Shown here one piece after another: positions 17,319-25,274 of a stretch of 64,000 nucleotides of DNA. Location: NCBI GenBank assembly GCA_964560765.1, contig CAZLMG010000009.1, forward strand, positions 80,847 to 144,846. The letters are read 5' to 3'. The DNA comes from CAZLMG01 sp964560765. Lineage in GTDB: Bacteria; Bdellovibrionota_B; Oligoflexia; Oligoflexales; CAZLMG01. Under the pieces are notes generated by a model. The model searched no databases. It saw nothing but the letters and a program-made list of their open reading frames with translations, and was not told where the DNA came from. The position numbers and the translations under genes are program-made. Within the stretch, counting starts at the first letter, position 1. Each line of letters begins with the position of its first letter.

Positions 17319-18014
17319 ATGACCGAGGCCTTGCGCCATTCGATCTTTCACCAAGTCTTCTTCCCCATCACTGATGGGGATCAGGGAACGTCATCCTTTG
17401 ACGACTTAGTATTGCAACGCGTCGTGCGCTTTCAGCCACCTCTCGCAACAAGCCTGCAACACATTCCGTTGGTTGTTTTCGACTTTGAAACGACGGGTCT
17501 AGATTCTAGTCAAGACCGCATCATTGAAGTGGGTGCGGTTCGACTGGAAAACTTCCAAATCGTGGATGAGTTCTCGAACTTGATTCAGCCCGGGATCCGG
17601 CTTACCGACGAAGTGACTAAAATCACTGGCATCACAGAAGATATGCTGGTCGACCAACCCCTTTGGAGTCACGTCCTTCCGAACTTTCTCAAGTTCCTGG
17701 ATGGGGCCATCCTCGTGGCACACAATGCGGAATTTGACATGGGTTTCCTCCGCAACTCGTGCGCCCGCGAGGGTTACCAGCTGGAATGGCCGGCCTTCTG
17801 CACCTTAAAGATGGCTCGCCAGGCTCTCCCTGAACTGGAGTCGCGCAGCCTGGACGCTCTGGCCAAGCATTACGGATTCACGTTCGAAGCTCGACACCGC
17901 TCCATTGGCGACGTCAAAGTCACGACGAGCGTGCTGCTGGCCATGCTCAACCAAGAGTTAGCTCAGATACAAAACTGGCAAGATCTGCAGCCGTTTGCGG
18001 TCACTCGACCTTGA
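17319..18014 (+). CDS. DnaQ-like 3'-5' exonuclease (DEDDh)
   Basis: This 231-residue protein has all three exonuclease motifs: Exo I VVFDFETTGLD near residue 53, Exo II VAHNAEFDMGFLRN near 131, and Exo III HRSIGDVKVT near 191 with the His and Asp of the DEDDh class. It belongs with DNA polymerase III epsilon-like proofreading or nucleic-acid trimming exonucleases. The first ~45 residues precede the domain and lack a known motif. The ATG has no strong Shine-Dalgarno. It ends 16 bp before the carboxyltransferase gene on the same strand; co-transcription is possible but there is no obvious functional link. Whether it is the replicative epsilon subunit cannot be told. Confidence 0.88.
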   Translation: MTEALRHSIFHQVFFPITDGDQGTSSFDDLVLQRVVRFQPPLATSLQHIPLVVFDFETTGLDSSQDRIIEVGAVRLENFQIVDEFSNLIQPGIRLTDEVTKITGITEDMLVDQPLWSHVLPNFLKFLDGAILVAHNAEFDMGFLRNSCAREGYQLEWPAFCTLKMARQALPELESRSLDALAKHYGFTFEARHRSIGDVKVTTSVLLAMLNQELAQIQNWQDLQPFAVTRP

Positions 18015-18030
18015 TAGGACCCAGTTACAA

Positions 18031-19638
18031 ATGAAATTGAAGAGTCAGATCCAGACCAACAGCGAGTCATTCAAAAAGAATCGCGCTCACCACCTGCGAG
18101 CGACCGAGGAACTCAGCACGCGCCACGCGGTAGCGCAAAGTGGCGGCGGTGAAGCGGCTCGGCAAGCGATGCACGAGCGCGGTAAACTCGACGCGCGGGA
18201 ACGAATCGGCAAGCTGATCGATTCCGGTAGCTCGTTCCTCGAGCTTTCGACGCTCGCCGGCGCGGGACTGTATGAGGATGACGTACCAAGCGGCGGCATT
18301 GTAACGGGAGTCGGCGTCGTGCATGGTCGAGCGTGCATGGTCGTCGCCAACGACCCAACGGTCAAAGGTGGAACGTACTATCCGATCACCGTTAAAAAGC
18401 ATCTGCGGGCCCAAACCATCGCTTGGCGAAATCAGCTGCCCTGCGTCTACCTGGTCGATTCCGGCGGCGCCTTCTTGCCCATGCAGGACGAAGTCTTTCC
18501 CGACGCCCAGCATTTTGGGCGCATCTTTTACCACCAGGCACGCATGAGTTCTGATGGCATTCCACAAATCAGTTCCGTCCACGGTTTTTGCACGGCCGGT
18601 GGCGCTTATATTCCCGCCATGTCCGATCAAACCGTCATGGTACGCGGCAATGGCACCATTTTCTTGGCAGGTCCGCCCTTGGTGAAAGCTGCGACGGGGG
18701 AAGAAGTTTCCGCCGAAGAGTTGGGCGGAGCCGATGTTCATACATCGATCAGTGGCGTTGCCGACCACTTAGCTGAGAACGACGAGCACGCCATCGCCAT
18801 TGTCCGCGATATCGTCAAGCATTTGGGCAAACGGAACGAAGCGCCAGTTAAAATTCAAGAGCCGCGCCCACCTGCCTATGATCCCGAAGAGTTGCTTGGC
18901 GTCATCCCGTCCGATCCAAAATCTTTCTTTGACATTCGCGAAGTCATCGCCCGCGTGGTTGATGCCAGTGAATTTTCCGAATTCAAAGCCAACTACGGTA
19001 AGACGCTGGTCACAGGCTTTGCGCATATTGAGGGCATTCCTGTAGGCATCGTCGCCAATAATGGTGTGCTGTTTTCTGAATCGGCACTCAAAGCCGCCCA
19101 CTTTATTTCCCTATGCGGACAGGAACAGATTCCGCTGCTCTTTCTGCAAAATATCACAGGCTTTATGGTGGGCAAGAAATACGAGCATGGCGGGATCGCA
19201 AAGGACGGCGCCAAGATGGTGCATGCCGTCGCCAATGCCAATGTGCCGAAAATCACCTTGATCGTGGGTGGCAGCTACGGCGCAGGTAACTACGGCATGT
19301 GCGGACGCGCCTACGATCCAGATTTCATGTTTATGTGGCCCGAAGCCAAGATCTCGGTCATGGGTGGCGAGCAGGCAGCCAATGTATTGGTGACCGTCAA
19401 GCAGCAGCAGCTTGCCAAGCGCGGACAGCCAGCTCTTACCAACGAACAGATTGCCAAGATGCAAGAACCTATTTTGGCCAAGTACAGTCAAGAGAGCAGC
19501 GCCTACTACGCTACAGCACGCCTTTGGGACGATGGCATCATCGATCCTCGACAAACGCGAAAGGTATTGGCAATGGCGCTGGGCGCGACCCTTCAACACC
19601 CGTGGCGTGCAACAAAGTTCGGCATTTTCCGCATGTGA
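18031..19638 (+). CDS. mccB: Methylcrotonyl-CoA carboxylase-type carboxyltransferase (beta) subunit
   Basis: This 535-residue subunit transfers CO2 from carboxybiotin to an unsaturated acyl-CoA. It closely follows the methylcrotonyl/geranyl-CoA carboxylase beta pattern: RERIGKLIDSGSSFLELS, VANDPTVKGGTYYPITVKKH, VDSGGAFLPMQDEVFPD, the oxyanion pair in SVHGFCTAGGAYIPAMSDQT, LAGPPLVKAATGEEVSAEE and, in the C-terminal half, GGSYGAGNYGMCGRAYDP. Start at 18031; an in-frame ATG at 17995 overlaps the dnaQ-like gene and adds non-conserved residues. The matching biotin carboxylase lies three genes on (22281-24284). Substrate choice between methylcrotonyl-CoA (leucine) and geranyl-CoA (acyclic terpenes) is not settled by sequence reading. 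Confidence 0.92.
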   Translation: MKLKSQIQTNSESFKKNRAHHLRATEELSTRHAVAQSGGGEAARQAMHERGKLDARERIGKLIDSGSSFLELSTLAGAGLYEDDVPSGGIVTGVGVVHGRACMVVANDPTVKGGTYYPITVKKHLRAQTIAWRNQLPCVYLVDSGGAFLPMQDEVFPDAQHFGRIFYHQARMSSDGIPQISSVHGFCTAGGAYIPAMSDQTVMVRGNGTIFLAGPPLVKAATGEEVSAEELGGADVHTSISGVADHLAENDEHAIAIVRDIVKHLGKRNEAPVKIQEPRPPAYDPEELLGVIPSDPKSFFDIREVIARVVDASEFSEFKANYGKTLVTGFAHIEGIPVGIVANNGVLFSESALKAAHFISLCGQEQIPLLFLQNITGFMVGKKYEHGGIAKDGAKMVHAVANANVPKITLIVGGSYGAGNYGMCGRAYDPDFMFMWPEAKISVMGGEQAANVLVTVKQQQLAKRGQPALTNEQIAKMQEPILAKYSQESSAYYATARLWDDGIIDPRQTRKVLAMALGATLQHPWRATKFGIFRM

Positions 19639-19649
19639 TAGGAACGTCT

Positions 19650-21470
19650 ATGAGCAAACAGATGATTAAAATTGGTAATGCAGGTGGATACTGGGGTGAT
19701 GACCCAAGCGCGCTCGAGCGACAGGTCCGCGGCGGTCAGCTCGACTACATCACGATGGACTTCCTCGCAGAAATCACCATGTCCATCATGCAAAAGCAGC
19801 GCGCGAAAGACCCAAGCGCGGGCTACGCCCGTGATTTCATCGGCATGCTGGAACCGGTATTGGGCGAAGTTATGGCCCGCGGCACAACGATTATTACAAA
19901 CGCTGGAGGCGTGAATCCTAAGGCCTGCGCCCAGGCCATAGCAGCCCTTGGCAAGAAGCAGGGACTCAAGCCGCGCATTGCGATCGTGTATGGTGATGAC
20001 ATTATGGAAGAGCTTCCAGCCCTACGCACAAAGAAGGGTGCGGAGCTACTGAATATGGAAACAGGAGATTCATTTGATCTAGTCGCCGACCGGATCAGCG
20101 CCGCAAACATTTACTTTGGGGCTGCGCCTGTAGTTGAAGCCTTGAAGTGGAAACCCCACATCGTCATTACCGGACGCGTGACCGATACAGGTATTACTCT
20201 AGCGCCAATGATTCATGAGTTTGGTTGGCAGTTCAATGACTGGAACCGTCTAGCTGCCGGCATCGTCGCGGGACATATGATGGAGTGCGGCACACAGGTT
20301 TCGGGCGGTAACTTTACCGACTGGCGGCTCGTGCCAACCTTTGACCGCATGGGCTTTCCCTATGTGGAAATGAACGCCGATGGTACCTTTGTTATCACCA
20401 AGCACGCCGGCACAGGTGGCCTTGTCTCGCGCGATACGGTCCGCGAGCAGCTCGTCTATGAAATGGGTGACCCGCATGCCTACATTACCCCCGATGTCGT
20501 TGCGGACTTTGCCACAATTCAGCTGGAAGAGATCGCTGCCAATCGCGTTCGCGTCAGCGGTATTCGCGGTTACGAGCCGACCGATAGCTATAAGGTTTCT
20601 ATGGCCTATGCCGACGGCCAAAAAATCACCGGTGCCATTCTGATTTCTGGCCCCGACGCACGCGCAAAGGCTGAAACCTTTGCCAAAATATTCTGGGAAA
20701 AGTGTGGCACCGGATTCACCGAGACCGCCACTGAGTACGTGGGTTGGAATGCCTGCCATCGGTCTCTCGGGCATGCGGACGATGGCAACGAAATCATTCT
20801 CCGCCTGGGGGCACGCGCGAATGACCCTGAAGCCCTGAAGCGATTTGGCAAGTGGATACCTTCGCTCATTCTTGGCGGACCTCCCGGCGTCTGTGTCCTA
20901 GGTGGCGCACCAAAGCCGCAAGAGGTAGTGAGTTACTGGCCCGCGCTGTTGGACAAGAGACTAGCAACACCAAGGATCGCCCTCTATGAAGAGAACTTTG
21001 CCAATGATGCAGCCGTTACCACCACCCAGACCGGACAGTTCCGCCCAACACCGGCCACCAGAGATGTGGCGAAAGACGCAACCCAACCACTGTCCATTTC
21101 GAGACCATTAAACGGTCGCCCGCTGGCCGACATCTGTTTAGCGCGCAGTGGCGATAAAGGAGACATGTGCAACGTCGGGGTTCTGGCGCGAAGTGACGCG
21201 GCCTTTGAATTCCTCGATCAATTCCTAACTGCAGAGCGAATGAAAAACTGGTTCCAAGAGCTCTGCCAAGGCCCCGTGGTTCGCTATAAACTGGACAACC
21301 TGCGTGGCTTTAACTTTCTACTCGAGGCAGCCCTTGGCGGTGGCGGCACGCAAACCCTGCGCGCCGATGCACAGGGAAAGACTTTTGCGCAAGCCTTGCT
21401 GCGGCAAGTCGTGGAGATACCTGATGCAGTGCTGCGCAGCGTGCCAACCACCGCGGGGAAGCAATCATGA
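19650..21470 (+). CDS. AtuA-like (DUF1446) acyclic terpene utilisation family protein
   Basis: This 606-residue protein matches the DUF1446/AtuA family. The main domain begins IKIGNAGGYWGDDPSALERQ and carries TNAGGVNPKACAQAI, VITGRVTDTGITLAPMIHEF, GHMMECGTQVSGGNF and ILGGPPGV. A C-terminal AtuA-like small domain begins near residue 490 with DICLARSGDKGDMCNVGVLAR. AtuA is needed for growth on citronellol in Pseudomonas, and its reaction is not firmly known; relatives occur in many acyl-CoA carboxylase operons. The ATG at 19650 follows AGGAA by about six bases. It is 11 bp after mccB and overlaps the hydratase gene by four bases (ATGA), so coupling is likely. Confidence 0.9.
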   Translation: MSKQMIKIGNAGGYWGDDPSALERQVRGGQLDYITMDFLAEITMSIMQKQRAKDPSAGYARDFIGMLEPVLGEVMARGTTIITNAGGVNPKACAQAIAALGKKQGLKPRIAIVYGDDIMEELPALRTKKGAELLNMETGDSFDLVADRISAANIYFGAAPVVEALKWKPHIVITGRVTDTGITLAPMIHEFGWQFNDWNRLAAGIVAGHMMECGTQVSGGNFTDWRLVPTFDRMGFPYVEMNADGTFVITKHAGTGGLVSRDTVREQLVYEMGDPHAYITPDVVADFATIQLEEIAANRVRVSGIRGYEPTDSYKVSMAYADGQKITGAILISGPDARAKAETFAKIFWEKCGTGFTETATEYVGWNACHRSLGHADDGNEIILRLGARANDPEALKRFGKWIPSLILGGPPGVCVLGGAPKPQEVVSYWPALLDKRLATPRIALYEENFANDAAVTTTQTGQFRPTPATRDVAKDATQPLSISRPLNGRPLADICLARSGDKGDMCNVGVLARSDAAFEFLDQFLTAERMKNWFQELCQGPVVRYKLDNLRGFNFLLEAALGGGGTQTLRADAQGKTFAQALLRQVVEIPDAVLRSVPTTAGKQS

Positions 21471-22279
21471 GCGCCTTGCTCAAATATTTGCCATTAAGCC
21501 CGGCATCAGCTGGCACCATTGCCGTGCTGACGTTGCAGCGGCCCGAACGGGCCAATGCCTTTAATGAGCAAATGATGCAAAGCATCACCCAGCACCTGAC
21601 GGCAATAAAAGGTCGGGCTGACTGCCGCGCGTTAGTTGTCAATGCTGCAGGAAAGCACTTTAGCGCCGGCGCGGACCTCGACTGGATGCGCGCTTCGGCC
21701 ACACTCACCGAAAGCGAGAATCGACGTGACGCCGGACTGCTGTCTGCCATGTTCGAGGCTTTGGCCCAGCTACCCATTCCAACCGTTGCTTACGTCCGAG
21801 GTTCTGCCTATGGTGGCGCCGTTGGACTCGTGGCCTGCTGCGATATTACTGTTGCCGAGGACAACGCCCGGTTTTGCCTCTCGGAAGTGAAACTTGGACT
21901 CTTGCCTGCGGTCATCTTGCCCTATCTGGGTCGTCGCATGCTGCCGGGCCAATTGCAGCGCCTGGCACTCACTGGTCTCGTCTTTCACGCGACCGAAGCG
22001 CAAGCCTATGGGTTGATCGATCAAGTTACGGTCGCTGACCATGGCGCTGAGACGCTGACAAAGTGCCTGAACGATCTACTTAGCGGCAGCCCGGAAGCGC
22101 AACGTTCCTTTAAGCAACTGTTTCAACATCTGCGTCAGGACAATTTTCCGCAGAATGAGAAGACGGTAGAGGCTATCTCTCGCTTGCGAGCAGGAGAGAG
22201 CGGCCAGACAGGTTTAGCCGCATTTTTTGATAAGCAGCCTGCACCTTGGGTTGCTACGATTAGCAACGTCTGGAGCTGA
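21467..22279 (+). CDS. Enoyl-CoA hydratase/isomerase family (methylglutaconyl-CoA hydratase-like)
   Basis: This is a 270-residue crotonase-fold enzyme. The oxyanion-hole strand is LVVNAAGKHFSAGADLDWMR (near residue 50), and the second conserved block is RGSAYGGAVGLVACCDITVA, then ARFCLSEVKLGLLPAVILPYL, which places a Glu where hydratases carry a catalytic acid. In leucine or terpene catabolism this step hydrates the product of the biotin carboxylase (3-methylglutaconyl-CoA or isohexenylglutaconyl-CoA), matching the neighbours. It begins within the stop of the AtuA-like gene and ends 1 bp before the biotin carboxylase gene, so the operon is tightly coupled. Confidence 0.9.
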   Translation: MSALLKYLPLSPASAGTIAVLTLQRPERANAFNEQMMQSITQHLTAIKGRADCRALVVNAAGKHFSAGADLDWMRASATLTESENRRDAGLLSAMFEALAQLPIPTVAYVRGSAYGGAVGLVACCDITVAEDNARFCLSEVKLGLLPAVILPYLGRRMLPGQLQRLALTGLVFHATEAQAYGLIDQVTVADHGAETLTKCLNDLLSGSPEAQRSFKQLFQHLRQDNFPQNEKTVEAISRLRAGESGQTGLAAFFDKQPAPWVATISNVWS

Positions 22280-22280
22280 G

Positions 22281-24284
22281 ATGAGCTTTCAAGAACGCTC
22301 CATTCACAAGCTATTCATCGCCAATCGCGGAGAAATCTGCCGCCGCATTGCTCAAAGCGCCAAAGAAATCGGTATTCTCACAGCTAGCATTTGTCGCCGC
22401 GGTCGCGTACCCGCCTACCTGGCAGACCTGATTGATGAATTTTATTTTGTGGATGAAGAAAGTCCATCTCTGTATCTCGATCGACAGCGCATGCTCGAGA
22501 TTGCGAAGTCGATGGGGTGCAATGCGATTCATCCTGGATTTGGCTTTCTCTCTGAGAACGCCGCCTTTGCTGAGGATGTGGTGCGTGCTGGACTCATTTG
22601 GGTAGGCCCCAAACCGTCGGCCATTGCCGCGATGTCCAGCAAAGCCAGTGCTCGGGACCTAGCCCGAACCGTGGAGGTACCCTGTCTCGACGGACTACGC
22701 GATCTGACGTTTGATAGCCCGGCGGCTTTTATGGCGCAGGTACGTCCCTTCGTGCAAAGGTGCGGCTTTCCGGTACTGATCAAAGCAGCCATGGGCGGCG
22801 GCGGCAAGGGCATGCGCATCGTCCATCGCGAAGAGGACCTCTGGGAACAAGCCCAGCGAGCCCAATCGGAGGCTATGAATGCCTTTGGTGATGGCTCGCT
22901 GATTATAGAACCTTATGTTCAAAGACCACGACACATCGAGGTTCAGATTTTAGCTGACCAACTAGGGCAAGTTGTGGCGATTGGCGACCGCGACTGTTCC
23001 GTACAGCGACGACATCAAAAGATCATTGAAGAGAGTCCGGCGCCCGGACTGCACGCCCATGTGCGCAAAGCCATGGCCGAGGCGGCTATCCGTTTGGCAC
23101 AGCAGGTGCACTATGACTCTGTTGGAACCGTAGAGTTTCTGGTGGATTGGTCACGCCCAGAGGAGCAGCCGTTCTACTTTTTAGAAATGAATACACGGCT
23201 GCAGGTCGAACACCCGGTGACGGAGGAAGCGTTTGGCATCGATCTGGTGCGCTGGCAATTGCTGGTCGCCCAAGGAGTCTCCCTCAATGCAGAAGTACAC
23301 GCCCTGACTCAGCCGCATCGTCACAGCATCGAAGTTCGATTGTACGCAGAGGATCCGCATCGGGATTTCTTCCCATCTCCTGGCCCACTGGTGGGATTTG
23401 CTCCCTTTACTGGCTCAGGCATCCGCTGGGAACGAGGTGTTGATAGCTGCGACGAAGTATCAGCTAGCTTTGACCCGATGATCGCCAAGGTGATTGCCAC
23501 CGGCACGACACGATCCGAAGCCATGGAGCGCCTGCGCCTGTCCTTACGCAACTCTGTAGTCGCGGGCATGCAAACGAACCAGTCGTTTTTACTGAGCATA
23601 CTGGATGAGGATGACTTTGGCGTTGGTGCCGTCACGACTGCTTATTTGAAAGAACGCCGAGACCACATCCTCCAAGTCGAATCTCGACGCAAGGAAACGG
23701 CGCAGGTAAGCGCCGAAAGTTGGCTGCAGCGGCTGCAATCGGGATTTTTGGCAGGAGGAGGCCTCAACCAAACGACCGCAGGATCTCATATTAGCTATTT
23801 GTACCAAACTTCCAGCAATGGAACGGCCTCTGCGGAAGATGAGAAATTACCCCAGATCATCCAGTATCGGTTAGAATCTAATGACTGGGCTGCCGGCGGC
23901 ATGCGGGTACGCAGCGGATTTGTTCGCCAAACTTCCGGCTCACCGCGAGTTTGGTTAGCCACCGTGCAATTTCATGACCGCGCGGAGCATTGGGTGGGGA
24001 TCGACGGCTTCACCTTCCATCGCGAGATCCGCGAACAACAGATGGATGTATTGTCCGCCGCTGGACATGGACAGAGTCAAGTTACCGCCCCGGTTCCCGG
24101 CAAAGTGGTGAGTGTTTCGGTGGAAGCAGGTACTGAGGTTCAGTCGGGAGATATCCTTTTGATCCTCGAGTCGATGAAAATGGAGTTTGAGGTGCGGGCC
24201 AGCCGCAGTGGCACGGTCGAAACAGTGCTAGTGCAAGCCGGTGACCGCGTGGATGCAGGAAGCATACTCGTTGGACTTGATTAG
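22281..24284 (+). CDS. mccA: Biotin carboxylase/BCCP subunit of acyl-CoA carboxylase
   Basis: This 667-residue alpha subunit carboxylates biotin with ATP and bicarbonate. The N-terminal biotin carboxylase begins KLFIANRGEICRRIAQSAKE, with the ATP-binding Gly loop VLIKAAMGGGGKGMRIV near residue 175, EPYVQRPRHIEVQI, the ERDCSVQRR-type block as DRDCSVQRRHQKIIEE, and EMNTRLQVEHPVTE. A C-terminal biotinyl domain carries ESMKMEFEV, where the Lys is biotinylated. Domain order and length match methylcrotonyl- or geranyl-CoA carboxylase alpha chains. Start at 22281, 1 bp after the hydratase stop. It partners the carboxyltransferase at 18031. Confidence 0.93.
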   Translation: MSFQERSIHKLFIANRGEICRRIAQSAKEIGILTASICRRGRVPAYLADLIDEFYFVDEESPSLYLDRQRMLEIAKSMGCNAIHPGFGFLSENAAFAEDVVRAGLIWVGPKPSAIAAMSSKASARDLARTVEVPCLDGLRDLTFDSPAAFMAQVRPFVQRCGFPVLIKAAMGGGGKGMRIVHREEDLWEQAQRAQSEAMNAFGDGSLIIEPYVQRPRHIEVQILADQLGQVVAIGDRDCSVQRRHQKIIEESPAPGLHAHVRKAMAEAAIRLAQQVHYDSVGTVEFLVDWSRPEEQPFYFLEMNTRLQVEHPVTEEAFGIDLVRWQLLVAQGVSLNAEVHALTQPHRHSIEVRLYAEDPHRDFFPSPGPLVGFAPFTGSGIRWERGVDSCDEVSASFDPMIAKVIATGTTRSEAMERLRLSLRNSVVAGMQTNQSFLLSILDEDDFGVGAVTTAYLKERRDHILQVESRRKETAQVSAESWLQRLQSGFLAGGGLNQTTAGSHISYLYQTSSNGTASAEDEKLPQIIQYRLESNDWAAGGMRVRSGFVRQTSGSPRVWLATVQFHDRAEHWVGIDGFTFHREIREQQMDVLSAAGHGQSQVTAPVPGKVVSVSVEAGTEVQSGDILLILESMKMEFEVRASRSGTVETVLVQAGDRVDAGSILVGLD

Positions 24285-24296
24285 GAGAGTGTCGGA

Positions 24297-25259
24297 ATGA
24301 ATCTCGAAGATTTCACCAAGAAATCCGGGTTCAAGGTTTTGGCCATGGCTCGCTTGAATTCGTGCGAATACAGCTTGGTCTTGTACCTGATGAACTGCGC
24401 CGCTTCCGGCCTGGACTTCCTCATAACTACCGAGTCTGAGCTTGAATCACTGATTGGCTATGACGGCGTGGCCCTACGCGAAGCTCTTGATAATCTCAAT
24501 CGGCGCGGCATCATTCGCCTGCACTACAGCGACAACGTCGGTAACGATCGCCCCTCATTGCGAGTCGGAATGCAGTTCAATACTCAGCGTTGGCATCTTG
24601 ATTACGGGCAAGACGCCACACCGCACGATGCCATTGTTTTTCCCTTTCGGAGACATGGGCAGAACCCCTTCATGCTTCTTGACGGGGATAAAGGCAAGCG
24701 GGCCCAGTCAAAAGACAAGAACCCAAATACCGCCACTTGGCGGCGGGTGTTTAACTCATTCATTAATGGCCGGAGCCTCGGAGAAACCGAGCTTGAACAA
24801 GCGGAAATTGATGCCAAGGTGTTGGTCGAGACGCACCCCGTCGATCAGGTGTTGCTGATGATTCGACACTTTGTCACTCGAATTCCAACGCTGAGCCTCT
24901 TAGCAAGCTCTTGGCAGCACTTTACCGAGTTGTATGAAACAGAAAATCATCGCGTTGATATGTTGGAAGCTCGCCAGAAGCACAAGGAGTTTGACGACAA
25001 ACTTCGCGATGCGGCTCAGCGCTTTCTCGAGACTAGTAGCGGACAAGAACTGAATGAGGAAGAGCGAACCGTTTTGAACATTATATTGAAGCATCGCTAT
25101 CCGCGGCGACAGCTTTTCTGGGCCTACCAGTCCCGTAGCCGCTATCCACATTTGGGACCTTTTTTCGCAGATAATGCGCCGCTTATGCTCCCGGTGACTT
25201 CTTCGGGTGCTATCGTGAAGCGGCTAACACCTGTGGAAAATGAAGATCAAGATAATTGA
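24297..25259 (+). CDS. Unknown cytoplasmic protein with winged-helix-like N-terminus
   Basis: This is a 320-residue soluble protein. Residues ~20-80 (CEYSLVLYLMNCAASG, then TESELESLIGYDGVALREAL and NLNRRGIIRLHYSD) resemble a winged helix-turn-helix like those used for initiator or regulatory DNA binding. The remainder is helical and charged, with an acidic end (PVENEDQDN). AGGAG lies about eight bases before the ATG. It starts 12 bp after the biotin carboxylase gene and may be co-transcribed, but nothing in the sequence ties it to acyl-CoA metabolism. It converges on the NirB-like gene with only 15 bp between stops. I do not recognise the family. Confidence 0.7.
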   Translation: MNLEDFTKKSGFKVLAMARLNSCEYSLVLYLMNCAASGLDFLITTESELESLIGYDGVALREALDNLNRRGIIRLHYSDNVGNDRPSLRVGMQFNTQRWHLDYGQDATPHDAIVFPFRRHGQNPFMLLDGDKGKRAQSKDKNPNTATWRRVFNSFINGRSLGETELEQAEIDAKVLVETHPVDQVLLMIRHFVTRIPTLSLLASSWQHFTELYETENHRVDMLEARQKHKEFDDKLRDAAQRFLETSSGQELNEEERTVLNIILKHRYPRRQLFWAYQSRSRYPHLGPFFADNAPLMLPVTSSGAIVKRLTPVENEDQDN

Positions 25260-25274
25260 GACAATCTGCTCTTT

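Noticed and set aside
19299..19649. Upstream extension of the AtuA-like frame
   Set aside because: It runs in another frame through conserved carboxyltransferase codons; the real start is the ATG at 19650.
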